The notes beneath the pieces were generated by a model. It did not search any database and was not told the origin of the DNA. It saw nothing but the letters and a program-made list of their open reading frames with translations. From assembly GCA_948467735.1 (NCBI GenBank), contig CAOKFN010000088.1, forward strand, positions 1 through 6,975: DNA of 6,975 nucleotides, written 5' to 3'. Positions 1 to 6,207 of this stretch are shown piece after piece (position 1 is the first letter of the stretch; each line of letters opens with the position of its first letter). Source of the stretch: an uncultured bacterium. GTDB taxonomy: Bacteria; Bacillota; Clostridia; Lachnospirales; Lachnospiraceae. The position numbers were made by a program, and so were the translations under genes.

Positions 1-72
1 TACGTGGCACCAGAAATGGTACTGCGGTGCATAGCGGTTTATAAGTTTATCCTGGTTTTCCGAAAAAACTTC

Positions 73-101
73 TTGCCTTTTGCAAAAAAATGTGATATGC
101 T
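73..101 (+). promoter_or_regulatory. Probable sigma-70-type promoter with extended -10
   Basis: The -35-like TTGCCT (73-78) is separated by 17 bp from TATGCT (96-101). A TG one base before the -10 (93-94) makes it an extended -10 promoter. Transcription would begin near 108-111, which is where the 40-bp repeat begins. No coding sequence starts nearby, so the transcript would be a leader of about 580 nt to the exporter genes, or a separate non-coding RNA. This is pattern matching, not mapped. Confidence 0.55.
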
Positions 102-109
102 ATCTAACA

Positions 110-149
110 ATTTATACTGCTTAACGGATAAATTTTCTGAGGTACCTGA
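110..149 (+). repeat. 40-bp direct repeat, left copy
   Basis: Forty bases at 110-149 are identical to 6936-6975, in the same orientation. The left copy begins at the predicted transcription start and contains the palindrome AGGTACCT (140-147). The base before each copy differs (109 versus 6935), so the left boundary of the identity is real. The right boundary is unknown because the second copy runs off the window. It could be a dispersed intergenic repeat, an attachment-type boundary, or the 5' end of a repeated RNA element. Confidence 0.85.
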
Positions 150-216
150 CTGCATAACGCCAGCCATATACGTTTAACCAGTGCGGTACGTAAATTCCGG
201 CGTTATGCAGTATAAA
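111..216 (+). repeat. Inverted-repeat unit with three ACTGCWTAACG motifs and alternative stems
   Basis: TTTATACTGCTTAACG (111-126) is the inverse of CGTTATGCAGTATAAA (201-216) at 15 of 16 positions. A third copy, ACTGCATAACGCC (149-161), is a perfect 13-bp inverse of 199-211. The right arm can therefore pair with either left partner but not both. In RNA this is a switchable fold; in DNA it is three copies of an 11-bp core (116-126, 149-159, and inverted 201-211). No target-site duplication flanks the unit, so MITE status is not supported by what is visible. Confidence 0.65.
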
Positions 217-299
217 GAGAGGAACTTTTTCCGTCCAGAGGCAATACCGCAGACAGTAACATAATCCTGCCGGATAATATCCATCGGAAATTTGCAGCA

Positions 300-362
300 G
301 CGTCCGATTGCAGAGTGCATTGTCCGGAATACGGATGCGGAATATTCTGCCGGAAACGGCAG
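300..362 (+). ncRNA. Structured segment of the exporter leader, with GAAA-capped hairpin
   Basis: Two local structures are visible. The arms 300-306 and 332-338 form a 7-bp helix with one G-U pair, enclosing a small TGCA/TGCA hairpin (309-319). Next, CTGCCG (347-352) and CGGCAG (357-362) close a GAAA tetraloop, a classic GNRA hairpin. They lie between the 111-216 unit and the leader peptide. I do not recognise a known riboswitch class or large RNA family here. Read by eye, not computed. Confidence 0.4.
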
Positions 363-381
363 TGGAACAGGAGAATTAATT

Positions 382-477
382 ATGTTAAACGAAAAAACCA
401 AATCTTTTATTCAAATCGTATCCTTGCCGCAGTTTGTGTCAGGACAGCAGATTTTTCATATTACGGTCACAACCTGA
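382..477 (+). CDS. Possible 31-aa leader peptide in the exporter leader
   Basis: A 31-codon ORF starts at ATG 382 with AGGAG (369-373) eight bases upstream. It encodes a peptide beginning MLNEKTKSFIQ and ending FHITVTT. Its TGA (475-477) overlaps the first base pairs of the next hairpin (476-498), and a strong hairpin and a terminator follow. That placement is what ribosome-dependent attenuation needs: a ribosome stalled in or leaving this ORF would change downstream folding. There is no run of one codon as in amino-acid biosynthesis leaders, so induction by a ribosome-targeting or exported drug is more plausible, but this is inference. Alternatively it is a chance ORF in a structured RNA. 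Confidence 0.4.
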   Translation: MLNEKTKSFIQIVSLPQFVSGQQIFHITVTT

Positions 478-538
478 TACCGTCCCATTCCCGGTATCGC
501 GCATGGCCGTAAGACGGAAAGTCTTATTTGGCTATGCG
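476..538 (+). promoter_or_regulatory. Two consecutive hairpins of the attenuator
   Basis: Hairpin 1 pairs GATACCG (476-482) with CGGTATC (492-498). Hairpin 2 pairs CGCATGGCC (500-508) with GGCTATGCG (530-538), one pair being G-U. It then continues through a TT bulge into GTAAGAC (509-515) with GTCTTAT (521-527), closing a GGAAA loop. That makes about 16 base pairs in hairpin 2. Its 3' arm also supplies part of a competing antiterminator: TGCGGT (535-540) can pair with ACCGCA (559-564). Confidence 0.6.
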
Positions 539-555
539 GTAATCAAAGATATGAG

Positions 556-605
556 AGAACCGCAGCATATATACTCTAAGCGTATATAGCAGGCGGTTCT
601 TTTTT
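556..605 (+). terminator. Intrinsic terminator/attenuator upstream of the exporter operon
   Basis: AGAACCGC (556-563) pairs with GCGGTTCT (593-600). Inside, GC (565-566) pairs with GC (589-590), and TATATAC (568-574) pairs with GTATATA (582-588). Six T residues (600-605) follow. It sits after the promoter and leader and 82 bp before the ATPase start codon, with no complete upstream gene in view, so attenuation is more likely than simple termination. Opening of its 5' arm by the TGCGGT element at 535-540 would allow read-through. Confidence 0.75.
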
Positions 606-687
606 ATTCCCGGAAACGGCGGACCAAGCCGCTTGATTGACTCGGCGCCTTGAAACCGTGTTTATGATAAATCAGGAGGATAGAACA

Positions 688-1678
688 ATGAATTCAAGCG
701 GAAGCTTTATCCAAAACCTTTCGGGTAAAACGAAAGGAAAAAGGCTTAAAGGGAAGCCTGCGAGCCGTTTTTCACCCTTTGACCGAGGTAATCCAAGCGG
801 TCAGCGAGATTTCTTTTTCCGTGGAGGAGGGGGAAGCGCTCGCCTTTATCGGCCCCAACGGCGCCGGAAAAAGCACCACCATCAAAATGCTCACGGGCAT
901 CCTCTATCCGGACGGCGGAAAGGCGGAGGTGCTTGGCGTCGATCCCTCCAAAAAGCGCAAGGCTCTGGCCTATCAGATCGGAACCGTATTCGGTCAGAAG
1001 GAACAGCTCTGGACCCACCTGACTCCCTACGATAACTTCCGCTTCTTTGGCGCCATATACGATATTCCGGACAAAGAAACAGAAAAACGCATCGGGGAGC
1101 TTGCGGATATTTTTGACTTGGGGGCCTTTCTGAACACCCCCGTCCGAAATCTTTCCTTGGGACAGCGCATCCGCTGCGAGATTACCGCCTCCCTCATCCA
1201 CAGACCCAAGGTGCTGTTTCTTGACGAACCCACCATAGGGCTGGACCCGGTGGTAAAGGAAAGCATCCGCTCCCTGATTAAGCAGATGAACCGGGAGCTC
1301 CACACCACGATTTTTCTGACCAGCCACGATATCGGGGACATTGAAAAGCTCTGTAAGCGCATTATCATTGTCAATTCGGGACAGCTTGTGCTGGACGACT
1401 CCATGGAGCATCTGAAATATCATTATTTGAACAAGAAAATTCTGGAGGTCAAGCTGCAGGAGGAAGCGGCGCTGCCCCAAATCAAAGGGATTACGATTCT
1501 AAAGCAGAAGGGCAGTCATCTCAAACTGGAAGTGGATACCACGGTTTTAAAGATTAACGACGCCCTCCGCTGCATTGACGCGGAGCATGTGGAGGATATC
1601 AATATCTCAAACATCCCTCTGGAAAATATCATTATGCAGATTTACGAAGCCCACGCCGAAGCTCCGGTAAAAGAATGA
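688..1678 (+). CDS. ABC exporter ATP-binding protein, apparent frameshift directly after the start codon
   Basis: This is the nucleotide-binding subunit powering the two permeases that follow. Motifs, numbered for the repaired 329-aa protein: Walker A GPNGAGKST (55-63), Q-loop Q103, signature LSLGQ (155-159), Walker B VLFLDEP (175-181), H-loop H213. It resembles the ATPase family paired with two ABC-2-type permeases (COG4586-like). AGGAGG (674-679) lies eight bases before ATG 688, but the ATPase frame resumes at 692 (ATT CAA GCG). One extra A after the ATG separates start and gene. Residues encoded by 692-778 (QAEALSKTFRVKRK... to ...FHP) match the family N-terminus, so they are real coding sequence. 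As written, only a TTG at 779 or a rare ATT start would work. This could be a sequencing error, a true frameshift or unusual initiation. The TGA overlaps the next frame's ATG at 1675. Confidence 0.9.
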
Positions 1679-1689
1679 AGGAGAAGCAT

Positions 1690-2481
1690 ATGAGAAGGTA
1701 TTTGGTAATTTATCGCTCGGTACTTATGGAAAACCTGCAATATGCCCTGAACGCTGCCATGGGCTTTATCACCTATTTCGTAATTATCTTTGTGATGATC
1801 CGACTCTGGAGCGATATATACGGCGCTCCCGGCAGCCTCATCGCCGGATACTCCAAAGAACAAATGATTTGGTATGTAATGATTACGGAGGTCATCTGGT
1901 TCAGCGCCCATACCAACACCGTGACCAGACAAGTGACCTCGGACATCAAGGGCGGAAATATCGCCTGCCTGATCAACAAGCCCTATCATTACACCCTGTA
2001 TATCCTGACAAAGTATACGGGGGAATGGAGCATACGCCTGCCCATATACGGGGTTCTTTCCGCGGTGATGGGAATTATTATGGTGGGCCGCCTGCCGGAA
2101 TTTCGCCTCCTCACTTTCCTTGCAGCGATTCCCAGCGTAGTTCTGGGCATTACCATTCACGGGGTTTTCAAGCTGTGCATCAGCCTGATTTCCTTTTGGA
2201 TCGAAGATTCCAATCCCTTCCAATGGCTGTACGATAAATTGATACTGGTGGTGGGAACCCTGTTTCCCTTGGAGATATTCCCCCAAGCATTGCAGCCATT
2301 TTTAAAGCTCACGCCTATTTACACGGTCTGCTATGGCCCGGCGAAGCTTCTGGCGGATTTTCATATGGAAAGCTTTCTTGAAATTCTTCCGGCGCAGATT
2401 TTGTATTTGGCCGCAGGGTTAGGAATAATGTTTTTTATTTATGGAAAGGGGGTTAAGAAATTACATGTCAACGGCGGTTAA
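1690..2481 (+). CDS. ABC-2-type exporter permease, first subunit
   Basis: This is a membrane protein of 263 aa, the usual size for the family (COG4587-like). Hydrophobic segments are visible from the N-terminal MGFITYFVIIFVMIRL stretch, through a mid-protein cluster around SVVLGITIHGVF, to the C-terminal YLAAGLGIMFFIYG, compatible with about six helices. A conserved-looking FPLEIFPQALQPF stretch followed by TPIYTVCYGPAKL is typical of these permeases. I chose ATG 1690 because AAGGAG (1678-1683) is six bases upstream. An in-frame ATG at 1675 overlaps the ATPase stop but would leave that RBS inside the gene. With its partner it should form the heterodimeric channel; the substrate cannot be read from sequence. 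The 3' end overlaps the next gene by 17 bp, implying translational coupling. Confidence 0.9.
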   Translation: MRRYLVIYRSVLMENLQYALNAAMGFITYFVIIFVMIRLWSDIYGAPGSLIAGYSKEQMIWYVMITEVIWFSAHTNTVTRQVTSDIKGGNIACLINKPYHYTLYILTKYTGEWSIRLPIYGVLSAVMGIIMVGRLPEFRLLTFLAAIPSVVLGITIHGVFKLCISLISFWIEDSNPFQWLYDKLILVVGTLFPLEIFPQALQPFLKLTPIYTVCYGPAKLLADFHMESFLEILPAQILYLAAGLGIMFFIYGKGVKKLHVNGG

Positions 2482-3256
2482 ACAGTTACGAGTGTGTCTG
2501 CTCTCCGTGAAGTACAATATGATGCGGGAAATGCTCAACAAAGTTACCTTCCTCACAAACGTCGTTTTTATGATGCTCAACAATGCCGCTTTTATCATCC
2601 AATGGACGATTCTTTTCCGCTTAAAGGAGAACATCGGCGGCTATACCCTGCGGGAAGTGCTGCTTTTGTGGGCGCTCTCCGCTAGCAGCTATGGTCTGGC
2701 CCATCTGTTGTGTGCCAGAGTATTTTCCCTGTCGGATTTGATTATCAATGGGAAGCTGGACTCTTATCTGGTACAGCCCAAAAACGTCCTTTTGGGGGTG
2801 ATGACCTCTTCCACCAGCACCTCCTCCATCGGCGACCTGCTGTATGGGCTGGTGATCCTCTGCATTTTTTCCTTTAGTTTAAGGAACCTTTTGCTCTTCC
2901 TTTTATTCACCGTCACCGGCGCGGCGATTTTGACCGCCTATGCCCTGTTTTGGGGAAGTTTGTCCTTCTGGTTCGTGCGGGCGGATTTATTCGGCAGTAC
3001 CATGGTTGACAGCATGATCAACTTTTCCACCTATCCGGAGGGCATTTTTCATGGAACGGCGAAATTTATCCTTTACCTCGTTATCCCTACGGGCATGTCC
3101 GTCTACCTGCCACTGAATCTTATGACGGACTTTGGCTGGAGCCGCCTGCTTGTACTGCTTGGATATACGGTTTTGATCTGCGGGGCGGCGGTATTTACCT
3201 TTTATCGCGGGCTGAGAAGATATTCTTCTGGCTGCTTGATGGAGGCGAGGACATAA
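2465..3256 (+). CDS. ABC-2-type exporter permease, second subunit
   Basis: This is a 263-aa membrane protein, the same length as its partner, and resembles the COG3694-type permease normally third in such operons. Hydrophobic stretches include VTFLTNVVFMMLNNAAFII near the N-terminus, a central LLLFLLFTVTGAAILTAYAL, and the C-terminal VLLGYTVLICGAAVFTFY. A FSTYPEGIFHG segment followed by VIPTGMSVYLPLNLM is characteristic of the family. ATG 2465 is preferred: it follows an AAGGGGG stretch (2446-2452), and the upstream in-frame ATG 2441 lies before that. The gene ends 18 bp from the convergent restriction gene, with no terminator between them. The role is probably export of a drug or lipid-like compound; the substrate is unknown. 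Confidence 0.9.
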   Translation: MSTAVKQLRVCLLSVKYNMMREMLNKVTFLTNVVFMMLNNAAFIIQWTILFRLKENIGGYTLREVLLLWALSASSYGLAHLLCARVFSLSDLIINGKLDSYLVQPKNVLLGVMTSSTSTSSIGDLLYGLVILCIFSFSLRNLLLFLLFTVTGAAILTAYALFWGSLSFWFVRADLFGSTMVDSMINFSTYPEGIFHGTAKFILYLVIPTGMSVYLPLNLMTDFGWSRLLVLLGYTVLICGAAVFTFYRGLRRYSSGCLMEART

Positions 3257-3274
3257 CTTCGTTCTGCCATGGGA

Positions 3275-4330
3275 TTAAAAATTATGAAGCGCCTCCTCCC
3301 GAGGGATTGTATAACAATTTCCGCAGTCATCACTAATTGTCAGCTTTTTCGTCGATGCCGAGAGATGAATGTTTGACGGAGCCGAAAGGCATGCCTCATC
3401 CATTCTGCTGATGGGAGGTTTAATGTACTTAATGATAAATTTCCCCATCTCCCTGCCTGCGCGATTCGTAAGCATATTCCACGCATCTTCTCCAACTGCA
3501 TATCGGCCGCCTTCTTCCACATATTTTGCTTTGAGCCGATCTAAAAGAGGAGAAGGCGTGGGATCGAAAACAATCAAAATAGGAGTAATACCAGCCTTTC
3601 GAGCCTCATACGGAAAGCTCAGTTCTTCGCTAAGGCGTCCTTGGCCGCTGGCAGCGATTGTTACACGCAGCTTCAATTCATAAGCCTCCCTCAGTTCCGA
3701 AATATAACAGTCTATTTGACGCCCCTCGTTTGTGGGATTTCCATTGTTATCAATGCGCTTGATTGGAGAGTACCTATGCGACATGGATTCACCCCCAAGG
3801 CAGCTTGCCAAAATCGGCTCAAATAGATATCCGGTTTCTTGGGCGCTGCGATTATCAATATCATATATAAGTTTTCTCCAGCTCATCCATGAGAACAGCA
3901 GATCATCCTCGCAATTACCGTATTCCAGCAGACACCTTGGCCCTATTTGTTCAGATGTCGGAAACGGCTGTGTTTTCAGGATGTTATAAAACTTAAATCT
4001 TCTGCGCCAAAGCTCCGATAGATTTTTCAGATAAAGATATATGATATTTTCCGTGTTAGCGGCGCCGGAATACAGCAAATAATTTAAAGCTTCTTCAAGC
4101 TCTATGGTCGGCAGTTCCGCAGTTTTTTCCGGCGAAATTTTATAAAAACTCTCTTTTGCCAGTCTGCAAAACGCCTCGGAAAACCACTCCGGCTCATTTT
4201 GAAAAATGTCCAAATAGGCGATATGAATAAGAAGAACAACATCTTTAGGTTCTATTTCTACCGTAGCAGAACCGGAACCATGCTGCGAAAACGTTTTATA
4301 GAACGCTCGCAGCTGACGGGTAACAGGCAT
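3275..4330 (-). CDS. Probable Type II restriction endonuclease (PD-(D/E)XK fold)
   Basis: A 351-aa protein directly downstream of, and read with, the cytosine methyltransferase. The gap is 3 bp, with GGAGGG (4338-4343 on the - strand) seven bases before its ATG. A PD-(D/E)XK-like core is visible: E171 in the ETGYLFEPIL helix, D207 in GRQIDCYI, and E218-L-K220 in YELKL, followed by basic residues. The first 160 residues look helical with no motif I recognise. The position after the methyltransferase argues strongly that it cuts the sequence the methyltransferase protects. I cannot name the recognition site or a characterised isoschizomer. The reading frame appears intact. The call combines the motif with context; another nuclease role is possible. 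Confidence 0.75.
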   Translation of the reverse strand: MPVTRQLRAFYKTFSQHGSGSATVEIEPKDVVLLIHIAYLDIFQNEPEWFSEAFCRLAKESFYKISPEKTAELPTIELEEALNYLLYSGAANTENIIYLYLKNLSELWRRRFKFYNILKTQPFPTSEQIGPRCLLEYGNCEDDLLFSWMSWRKLIYDIDNRSAQETGYLFEPILASCLGGESMSHRYSPIKRIDNNGNPTNEGRQIDCYISELREAYELKLRVTIAASGQGRLSEELSFPYEARKAGITPILIVFDPTPSPLLDRLKAKYVEEGGRYAVGEDAWNMLTNRAGREMGKFIIKYIKPPISRMDEACLSAPSNIHLSASTKKLTISDDCGNCYTIPREEALHNF

Positions 4331-4333
4331 ATT

Positions 4334-5536
4334 CTATCCCTCCATTTGCAGCCTTATATCTTCGCAAGTCTGTAATGCGCTTAACATACCACAGGTTTTT
4401 TGTAAGGCCGGACTTTTCGCCGTCGCTTTCGTAACATCAAATTTTGCCAGCGACGGGCCTGATTCGTGAAGTTTATCGTCGCATAAAATTATTTGTTCCG
4501 CCATCTGCTCCGCAAATACGGGCGGAATCGCATTGCCGATTTGGAGTATTTTTTGAGCATCTGTCCCGCAAAAAAGAAAGCTGTCGGGAAAAGTCTGTAT
4601 CCTTGCACACTCTCTAATGGTAAGCATCCTATTTTGTACGGGGTGGACAAATTCCGACGGCGCGGCGCTTGTAATCGTCAAACAAGGCTCATGATAAGAC
4701 AACCGTTTTAACCCTGACGGCGCTCCGCCGCGTTTTTCAGAGGGTGTTCCGTCACATACTCGCCTTGACGCTCTGCGCTGAAAGGATTTATGCTGTAAAT
4801 GTTCCGGCAGGTCTTTCATTGATTGACCGATTTTTAAGGCAGAGATTCTCTCCAGCTGTACACCGGTTTCCTGTTTCCTGATATGATCGATTTCCGGAAT
4901 ATCACAAAGCTCCAAATCGTTGATTGCGTCCCACAAGGTGAAGGATGAGTTTTTGTATATGGAACCAGACGCACACTCCAGCGGTTCCGGAAAATCAAAC
5001 ACTTTCCCTTCGCGATTTCCCACAATAATAACTCGTTTTCTTCTTTGCGGCACAGCATATTCCTGCATATATATTTTTTTTAGGCTGACCGTATATCCAA
5101 GAGCAATCATTTTCTTAAGGCATTCCACTACATATGTACCTTGAGCTGTTGTTAAAATTCCCTCCACATTTTCCATCATAAACCAGCGGGGATAAAATAC
5201 TTCAAGCGCATTGGCATAATTTTGTATCAGCTTATTGCGCGGATCGTTCCAAAAACGGCTGCCCGCTGTTGTAAATCCTTGACATGGAGGGCCGCCGATA
5301 ATTAAATCCAGCTCCCCGCGCCGCAATCCTAACCCCTTTCGCAGTTGAAGGAAATCGCAGACGGCCAAATCAACATTATGGCAGAGATTTGCGCCGAAGT
5401 TCTTGTTATATGTATTTATCGCTGGTTCTGCGTTCTCAAAGGCGGCAATAATATTTATCCCTGCCCTCTTAAATCCTAACGAACAGCCGCCAGCTCCGGC
5501 AAACAGGCTGATGGCATTCCACTTCTTTTTACTCAT
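4334..5536 (-). CDS. C5-cytosine DNA methyltransferase of a Type II R-M system
   Basis: Transfers methyl from S-adenosylmethionine to carbon 5 of cytosine in a specific site, protecting host DNA from the adjacent nuclease. The family motifs appear in order: motif I LFAGAGGCSLGF (11-22), motif IV GGPPCQGF with catalytic C85, motif VI ENV (122-124), motif VIII QRRKRVIIVG (164-173), motif IX RECARIQTFP (308-317) and motif X QIGNAIPPVF (332-341). The target-recognition region lies between VIII and IX, with a charged RRASRRVCDGTPSEKRGG stretch (254-271). About 46 residues after motif X (355-400) are not part of the core. At 400 aa it is a normal length. The start follows AAGGAAG with a seven-base gap. 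It is co-transcribed with the upstream 59-aa gene and the downstream nuclease. The target site is undetermined. Confidence 0.95.
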   Translation of the reverse strand: MSKKKWNAISLFAGAGGCSLGFKRAGINIIAAFENAEPAINTYNKNFGANLCHNVDLAVCDFLQLRKGLGLRRGELDLIIGGPPCQGFTTAGSRFWNDPRNKLIQNYANALEVFYPRWFMMENVEGILTTAQGTYVVECLKKMIALGYTVSLKKIYMQEYAVPQRRKRVIIVGNREGKVFDFPEPLECASGSIYKNSSFTLWDAINDLELCDIPEIDHIRKQETGVQLERISALKIGQSMKDLPEHLQHKSFQRRASRRVCDGTPSEKRGGAPSGLKRLSYHEPCLTITSAAPSEFVHPVQNRMLTIRECARIQTFPDSFLFCGTDAQKILQIGNAIPPVFAEQMAEQIILCDDKLHESGPSLAKFDVTKATAKSPALQKTCGMLSALQTCEDIRLQMEG

Positions 5537-5559
5537 ATGTCATCTTCCTTCCCAGCTGT

Positions 5560-5739
5560 CTAACTTCCATACAAATCCATTATAACAATTCCCCTGACTA
5601 TTTCAAGTTCTTTTTGCATCACCCAGTCCCAAGACATTTTTACATCTCCCAATCCCCAAACACGAATGTACGCCAAAATTACACGTTTCAACGCCTGTTC
5701 AAAATGCTCTGGAAGAACCTGCCGCCAAGGTTTAGGCAC
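5560..5739 (-). CDS. Small protein of unknown function heading the R-M operon (59 aa)
   Basis: An intact 59-codon frame starts at GTG 5739 with AGGAAGT (5746-5752) six bases upstream. It ends 23 bp before the methyltransferase ATG, so it is the first gene of the operon. It begins MPKPWRQVLPEHFEQALK and ends GIVIMDLYGS. The composition is credible for a folded protein: amphipathic helical stretches at residues 10-27 and 38-52, and four Trp. It has no helix-turn-helix and no catalytic motif I recognise. Third-position bias toward G/T and the well-placed RBS support real coding. It could be an accessory or regulatory partner of the R-M enzymes, or a remnant of a larger gene. Confidence 0.6.
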   Translation of the reverse strand: MPKPWRQVLPEHFEQALKRVILAYIRVWGLGDVKMSWDWVMQKELEIVRGIVIMDLYGS

Positions 5740-5763
5740 CCTGTTACTTCCTATATAACAACC

Positions 5764-5801
5764 AAAACGGGCTGCAAGGGGAATGCAACAGCCCGTTTTT
5801 T
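5764..5801. terminator. Bidirectional hairpin/terminator in the R-M leader
   Basis: AAAACGGGCTG (5764-5774) pairs perfectly with CAGCCCGTTTT (5789-5799) over 11 bp with a 14-base loop. On the + strand it is followed by six T (5796-5801). On the - strand the T run is only four (the complement of 5764-5767). It lies between the predicted R-M promoter and the 59-aa gene, so on the - strand it could attenuate R-M transcription. On the + strand it could stop antisense transcripts from entering the regulator region. Confidence 0.65.
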
Positions 5802-5854
5802 ACAGAGACAGCGAAGTCCGGCCTTTTCCATCCGACAGGCCCCTGTATATTTAT

Positions 5855-5883
5855 ATTATGCATTGCTTTCCCATATAAAGCAA
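5855..5883 (-). promoter_or_regulatory. Probable promoter of the R-M operon
   Basis: On the - strand TTGCTT (5883-5878) and CATAAT (5860-5855) are 17 bp apart, a good sigma-70-type match. Transcription would start near 5848, giving a leader of about 110 nt that includes the 5764-5801 hairpin before the 59-aa gene. Confidence 0.55.
5863..5883. promoter_or_regulatory. Palindromic operator candidate between the R-M operon and the regulator
   Basis: TTGCTTT (5863-5869) and AAAGCAA (5877-5883) form a perfect 7-bp inverted repeat with a 7-bp spacer. It overlaps the -35 of the R-M promoter and lies between two divergent genes, one of which encodes a helix-turn-helix protein. That is where a dimeric autoregulator would bind. 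Binding is inferred, not shown. Confidence 0.45.
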
Positions 5884-5951
5884 CTGCTATTTATCAGATT
5901 ATTTATGCTTTTTCTCTTTAAGGATACAATAATATGGTCGGGAGGATTGGT

Positions 5952-6200
5952 ATGCCAAACAATCATATTGCCTTTGAGAACAGGGATTACTATATCGAAA
6001 TCGGACTGAACATAGCATTTTACCGCAAGCGCGCAGGATTAACGCAGGATGCTCTTGCTGAGAAAGCGGGATTAAGCCGCTCTCACCTCAGCGCTATGGA
6101 AGCGCCTAATATCATCCGCCCCTTTTCACTGGAAATACTTTTCAATATTGCACGCGCACTGAATGTAGCGCCATGTAAACTGCTGGAATTCAGGGAATAA
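5952..6200 (+). CDS. XRE-family helix-turn-helix regulator, candidate R-M controller
   Basis: A compact 82-aa DNA-binding protein. The helix-turn-helix spans roughly residues 30-50, with TQDALAEKAGLSRSHLSAME as the turn and recognition helix. It is preceded by IGLNIAFYRKRAGL and followed by SLEILFNIARALNVAPCKLLEF, the standard five-helix XRE/Cro fold. ATG 5952 is chosen over 5934 because GGAGG (5941-5945) is six bases upstream of it. A possible -10, TACAAT (5925-5930), has only a weak -35. The gene is divergent from the R-M operon and shares a palindrome-containing intergenic region, which fits a controller (C-protein-like) or autoregulator. Family members also occur as stand-alone regulators, so the link is inference. 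It converges on the toxin remnant, 7 bp away. Confidence 0.88.
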   Translation: MPNNHIAFENRDYYIEIGLNIAFYRKRAGLTQDALAEKAGLSRSHLSAMEAPNIIRPFSLEILFNIARALNVAPCKLLEFRE

Positions 6201-6207
6201 CAATATA

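Noticed and set aside
1..177. Frame open from the left edge to a stop at 175-177
   Set aside because: It crosses a good promoter and the repeat, has no recognisable protein character, and 58 open codons can occur by chance.
111..216. MITE or small transposon
   Set aside because: Inverted ends exist, but no target-site duplication is visible, and only the left 40 bp of the second copy can be compared.
174..401. 75-codon frame on the - strand in the leader
   Set aside because: No domain, no convincing RBS, and it overlaps predicted RNA structure on the other strand.
217..605. Known riboswitch or T-box leader
   Set aside because: No T-box sequence or conserved core of TPP, SAM, cobalamin, c-di-GMP or ykkC-type RNAs was recognised. 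A covariance-model search would decide.
637..1035. 132-codon + strand frame containing the ATG at 688
   Set aside because: After the start codon it is the wrong frame of the ATPase gene. Its product becomes Arg/Gly/His-rich and family-like sequence is in the neighbouring frame.
746..1480. 244-codon open frame on the - strand
   Set aside because: It lies opposite the ATPase gene, whose motifs are unambiguous. The antisense translation has no recognisable domain.
1642..2286. 214-codon open frame on the - strand
   Set aside because: Antisense to the first permease, with His/Gln-rich low-credibility sequence and no RBS logic.
5614..6009. 131-codon + strand frame
   Set aside because: It crosses the terminator and promoter region and overlaps both the 59-aa gene and the regulator, each of which has a better RBS and composition.
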